Source of the DNA: Candidatus Aminicenantota bacterium
GTDB taxonomy: Bacteria > Acidobacteriota > Aminicenantia > UBA2199
Assembly: GCA_026393775.1 (NCBI GenBank)
Contig: JAPKZM010000161.1
Location: 1 to 20,089 of the forward strand
Direction of reading: 5' to 3'
DNA length: 20,089 nt
Below, one piece after another: positions 18,694 through 20,089 of this stretch. Made by a program: the position numbers and the translations under genes. Under the pieces are notes generated by a model. It did not search any database. It saw only the letters and a list, made by a program, of their open reading frames with translations, and was not told where the DNA came from. Numbering within the stretch: position 1 is the first letter of the stretch; each line of letters begins with the position of its first letter.

Positions 18694-18751
18694 TAGTCAC
18701 ACTAGATGGTTTCAGCCACTTGCAGAGCTTGCTGAAACCATAGTGTGACTA
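18694..18751 (-). repeat. 58-nt hairpin element, copy 2, opposite orientation
   Basis: TAGTCACACTA (18694-18704) pairs with TAGTGTGACTA (18741-18751). TGGTTTCAGC (18707-18716) pairs with GCTGAAACCA (18731-18740). A two-base GA bulge interrupts the left arm. Read on the minus strand the tip is CAAGCTCTGCAAGT, matching copy 1 at 12 of 14 positions. The element begins on the base after copy 1 ends. Confidence 0.95.
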
Positions 18752-18826
18752 CCGCCTGCAGGGCTGGAAAGTTTGTGCTGCTTGTTTTTTTTTTGAAAAA
18801 ATATTATCATTAGCGCGGGAGTTATC

Positions 18827-19381
18827 ATGAAGGACATTAACTTATTGATTGAAAAGATGAAAATGGTCACCAGCGCCGGCCAATCGGAAAAAACATTCAA
18901 ATCGGTCGTCGACGATATCGTCAAGTTCTATTGCGACAATTTCGAGCTGCAAGTCGATGAGGTCGCCCTGCTGCTCACCGACAAGGACAACATGGTCCTC
19001 TCCTTTGCCGCCCCCGATTTTCTGGTCAATGCCGGGATGATACCGATCTCTTCGCCCGACGCTTTCGCGGCCCGGGTTTTCAAGATGAACCGGGGCATGA
19101 TCGAGAACAATTTCAATCAAATGAAGCACTTGCACCTTTTTGAATACATCAAGGGCCCCGGCGAAAAGATCAGGAAAATATGGAAAATGATGAGCACGAT
19201 CCTGCGCAGTGGCGAGGTCAAATTCGGCATCATCGAACTTTCCCGCAAGGGAGCTTCCATGCATGAGGCGGGCGAGGATTTCAGCCCGGAGAACCTCGAG
19301 TTCCTTGAAAGCTCCATCCAGGAATTCGCGCCTTATTTCTTGAAAGTTCTCCCTGGGGATTTCAGGGGAAAACTGGTTTGA
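18827..19381 (+). CDS. GAF-like protein of unknown function
   Basis: 184 aa, soluble, no signal peptide. The N-terminal helix (INLLIEKMKMVTSAGQSEKTFKSVVDDIVKFYCDNF) followed by VDEVALLLTDKDNMVLSFAAP, and the later KFGIIELSRKG with a closing FSPENLEFLESSIQEFAPYFL helix, have the layout of a GAF domain. GAF domains are small-molecule or protein sensors. No ligand residues can be named. GGAG 8 nt before the ATG supports the start. It overlaps pyrE by 4 nt (TTGA), so the two are co-translated. The link to pyrimidine synthesis may be positional only. It lies directly downstream of the double hairpin, which could lie in its 5' leader. Confidence 0.62.
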   Translation: MKDINLLIEKMKMVTSAGQSEKTFKSVVDDIVKFYCDNFELQVDEVALLLTDKDNMVLSFAAPDFLVNAGMIPISSPDAFAARVFKMNRGMIENNFNQMKHLHLFEYIKGPGEKIRKIWKMMSTILRSGEVKFGIIELSRKGASMHEAGEDFSPENLEFLESSIQEFAPYFLKVLPGDFRGKLV

Positions 19382-19911
19382 AAGACTGCCTGCGGGAAAT
19401 ATTGCTGAAAAAATCGGTGGTAAAGGACCGGGAGTTTACCCTGGCCTCGGGCAAAACCAGTAATTTTTACTGCGATGCCCGCGTTACCACGCTCGACCCC
19501 GAAGGCGCGACCCTGTGCGGAAAGATTTTTCTGCAGATGCTGAGTGAATTCAGAGTGGACTCGGTCGGCGGTTATTCCATCGGCGCCGACCCCATCGTAA
19601 CCGCCATCGCCGTTCTCAGCCACCTGGAAAAGCGACCCCTGCCCGCTTTTATCATCCGCAAGGAGGAGAAAGCCCACGGCACGCGCAAGTCGATCGAGGG
19701 CAACTTCCATCCGGGCGACCGCGTGGCCTTGTTTGACGATGTCATCACCTCGGGCGGTTCGATCATCAAAGGGGCCGAGCAGGTTGAAGCCCATGGCGGC
19801 AAGGTCGAGGTGATCATGGCCGTGCTCGACCGCCAGGAGGGCGGCCGCGAAACCATCGAAAGCCGCGGCTACCGTTTCCTTTCGATTTTTACCAAGCAGG
19901 ATTTATCGTAA
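19378..19911 (+). CDS. pyrE: orotate phosphoribosyltransferase
   Basis: 177 aa, normal for PyrE, which converts orotate and PRPP to orotidine 5'-phosphate in pyrimidine synthesis. Seen are FTLASGKTSNFYCDAR near the N-terminus (the typical substrate-facing strand), GGYSIGADPI, the flexible catalytic loop RKEEKAHGTRKSIEG with its lysines and His100, and the PRPP-binding loop VALFDDVITSGGS (116-128). The start is a TTG that overlaps the previous stop as TTGA. The upstream gene thus probably supplies the ribosomes. No terminator is apparent after the stop. Confidence 0.95.
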   Translation: MKDCLREILLKKSVVKDREFTLASGKTSNFYCDARVTTLDPEGATLCGKIFLQMLSEFRVDSVGGYSIGADPIVTAIAVLSHLEKRPLPAFIIRKEEKAHGTRKSIEGNFHPGDRVALFDDVITSGGSIIKGAEQVEAHGGKVEVIMAVLDRQEGGRETIESRGYRFLSIFTKQDLS

Positions 19912-19939
19912 CGCCGGTGCGTTGTATCCGGGCAAAAGC

Positions 19940-19968
19940 TTGACTTGCCGGCGGTCCGGCGCTACACT
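19940..19968 (+). promoter_or_regulatory. promoter of the ABC ATPase gene with a dyad in its spacer
   Basis: TTGACT (19940-19945), 17 nt, TACACT (19963-19968). The spacer contains GCCGG-CGGT-CCGGC (19947-19960), a 5-bp dyad placed where a repressor or MerR-type activator could bind. The leader is about 25 nt, with AGGAG at 19987-19991. Confidence 0.5.
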
Positions 19969-20000
19969 TTCGCTTTGCTGCCCAACAGGAGAAACCACTC

Positions 20001-20089
20001 ATGATCGTCGTGGAAAATTTGACCAAAACATTCCGCTTGAGCAAAGAACAGAAAAAGGAAAAAGTCGCCCATGCCCGCGGCAGTACTGT
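20001..20089 (+). CDS. ABC transporter ATP-binding protein, N-terminal fragment (3' end outside window)
   Basis: Only 29 codons are present: MIVVENLTKTFRLSKEQKKE and so on. The opening IxVENLTKTFR is the first strand of an ABC ATPase. The lysine-rich extension before the expected Walker A (beyond the window) recalls NatA-type sodium-export ATPases, which I recognise only tentatively. AGGAG 9 nt upstream of the ATG and a sigma-70-type promoter support this start. It appears to begin a new transcription unit after pyrE. Confidence 0.75.
   Translation, partial: MIVVENLTKTFRLSKEQKKEKVAHARGST

Larger units (their letters stand above)
18607..18826. other. 220-nt intergenic region with a double hairpin and an A/T-rich upstream tract
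   Basis: This gap holds two abutting 58-nt hairpins (18636-18751), then a short unstructured stretch, ten T (18785-18794), and an A/T-rich segment with TATTAT (18802-18807) that could be a -10 box. No acceptable -35 box lies 16-18 nt before it. The GAF-like gene has GGAG 8 nt ahead of its ATG. The T run is over 30 nt after the second hairpin, so neither hairpin is a standard terminator. Confidence 0.75.

Noticed and set aside
18636..18751. Double hairpin as an integron attC site, a REP element of the RAYT type, a CRISPR array or a rho-independent terminator
   Set aside because: The ends do not fit the attC RYYYAAC/GTTRRRY boxes. A GTAG foot is seen only at copy 2 and is not conserved in copy 1. 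There are only two inverted copies and no spacers. No T run follows either stem directly, the ten-T run being more than 30 nt away.

Overview
The window comes from a diderm (Gram-negative-type) bacterium. It carries an LptE-type LPS-assembly lipoprotein, an OmpA-domain protein, a periplasmic alpha-2-macroglobulin lipoprotein and a penicillin-binding protein 1C. The gene content, the secreted protein ending in PGWLR and the general style recall uncultured Acidobacteriota/Aminicenantes-like genomes. That placement is an impression, not a computed result. Most genes are housekeeping or envelope genes. No tRNA, rRNA, CRISPR array, phage or transposase gene was seen, and there is no gene-free stretch longer than 300 bases.

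Layout. (1) 2-940 (+): the 3' end of ftsK, converging on (2) a minus-strand block read from 13320 down to 1007. This block is leuS (frameshifted), lptE and holA, overlapping by 4 and 1 nt in the same order as in E. coli, then an alpha-2-macroglobulin lipoprotein overlapping pbpC (the yfhM-pbpC pairing). (3) A divergent plus-strand block begins at 13462: a Yip1-type membrane protein, then an OmpA-domain protein and a secreted coiled-coil protein that overlap by 4 nt. (4) 16270-18606 (+): a polyprenyl synthase, a CYTH/CyaB protein and a sugar nucleotidyltransferase, all overlapping. (5) 18607-18826: an intergenic region with two abutting 58-nt hairpins. (6) 18827-19911 (+): a GAF-like protein overlapping pyrE. 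(7) 20001-end: the start of an ABC transporter ATPase with its own promoter.

Promoters of the TTGACA / 17 nt / TATAAT type are readable before leuS, the Yip1 gene, the OmpA gene, the polyprenyl synthase and the ABC gene. The leuS and Yip1 promoters face each other with overlapping -10 boxes. The polyprenyl synthase promoter is so close to its ATG that the mRNA is probably leaderless.

The least explained content is a set of short hairpin-forming repeats. The two 58-nt elements at 18636-18693 and 18694-18751 are diverged copies of one element in opposite orientation. They share a conserved loop, and most differences in the stems are compensatory. In addition, an in-frame 18-bp tandem repeat lies inside lptE and an in-frame 24-bp tandem repeat lies inside leuS. 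Both have self-complementary units, and again some compensatory changes. Together they suggest that folding structure in DNA or RNA matters for these repeats.
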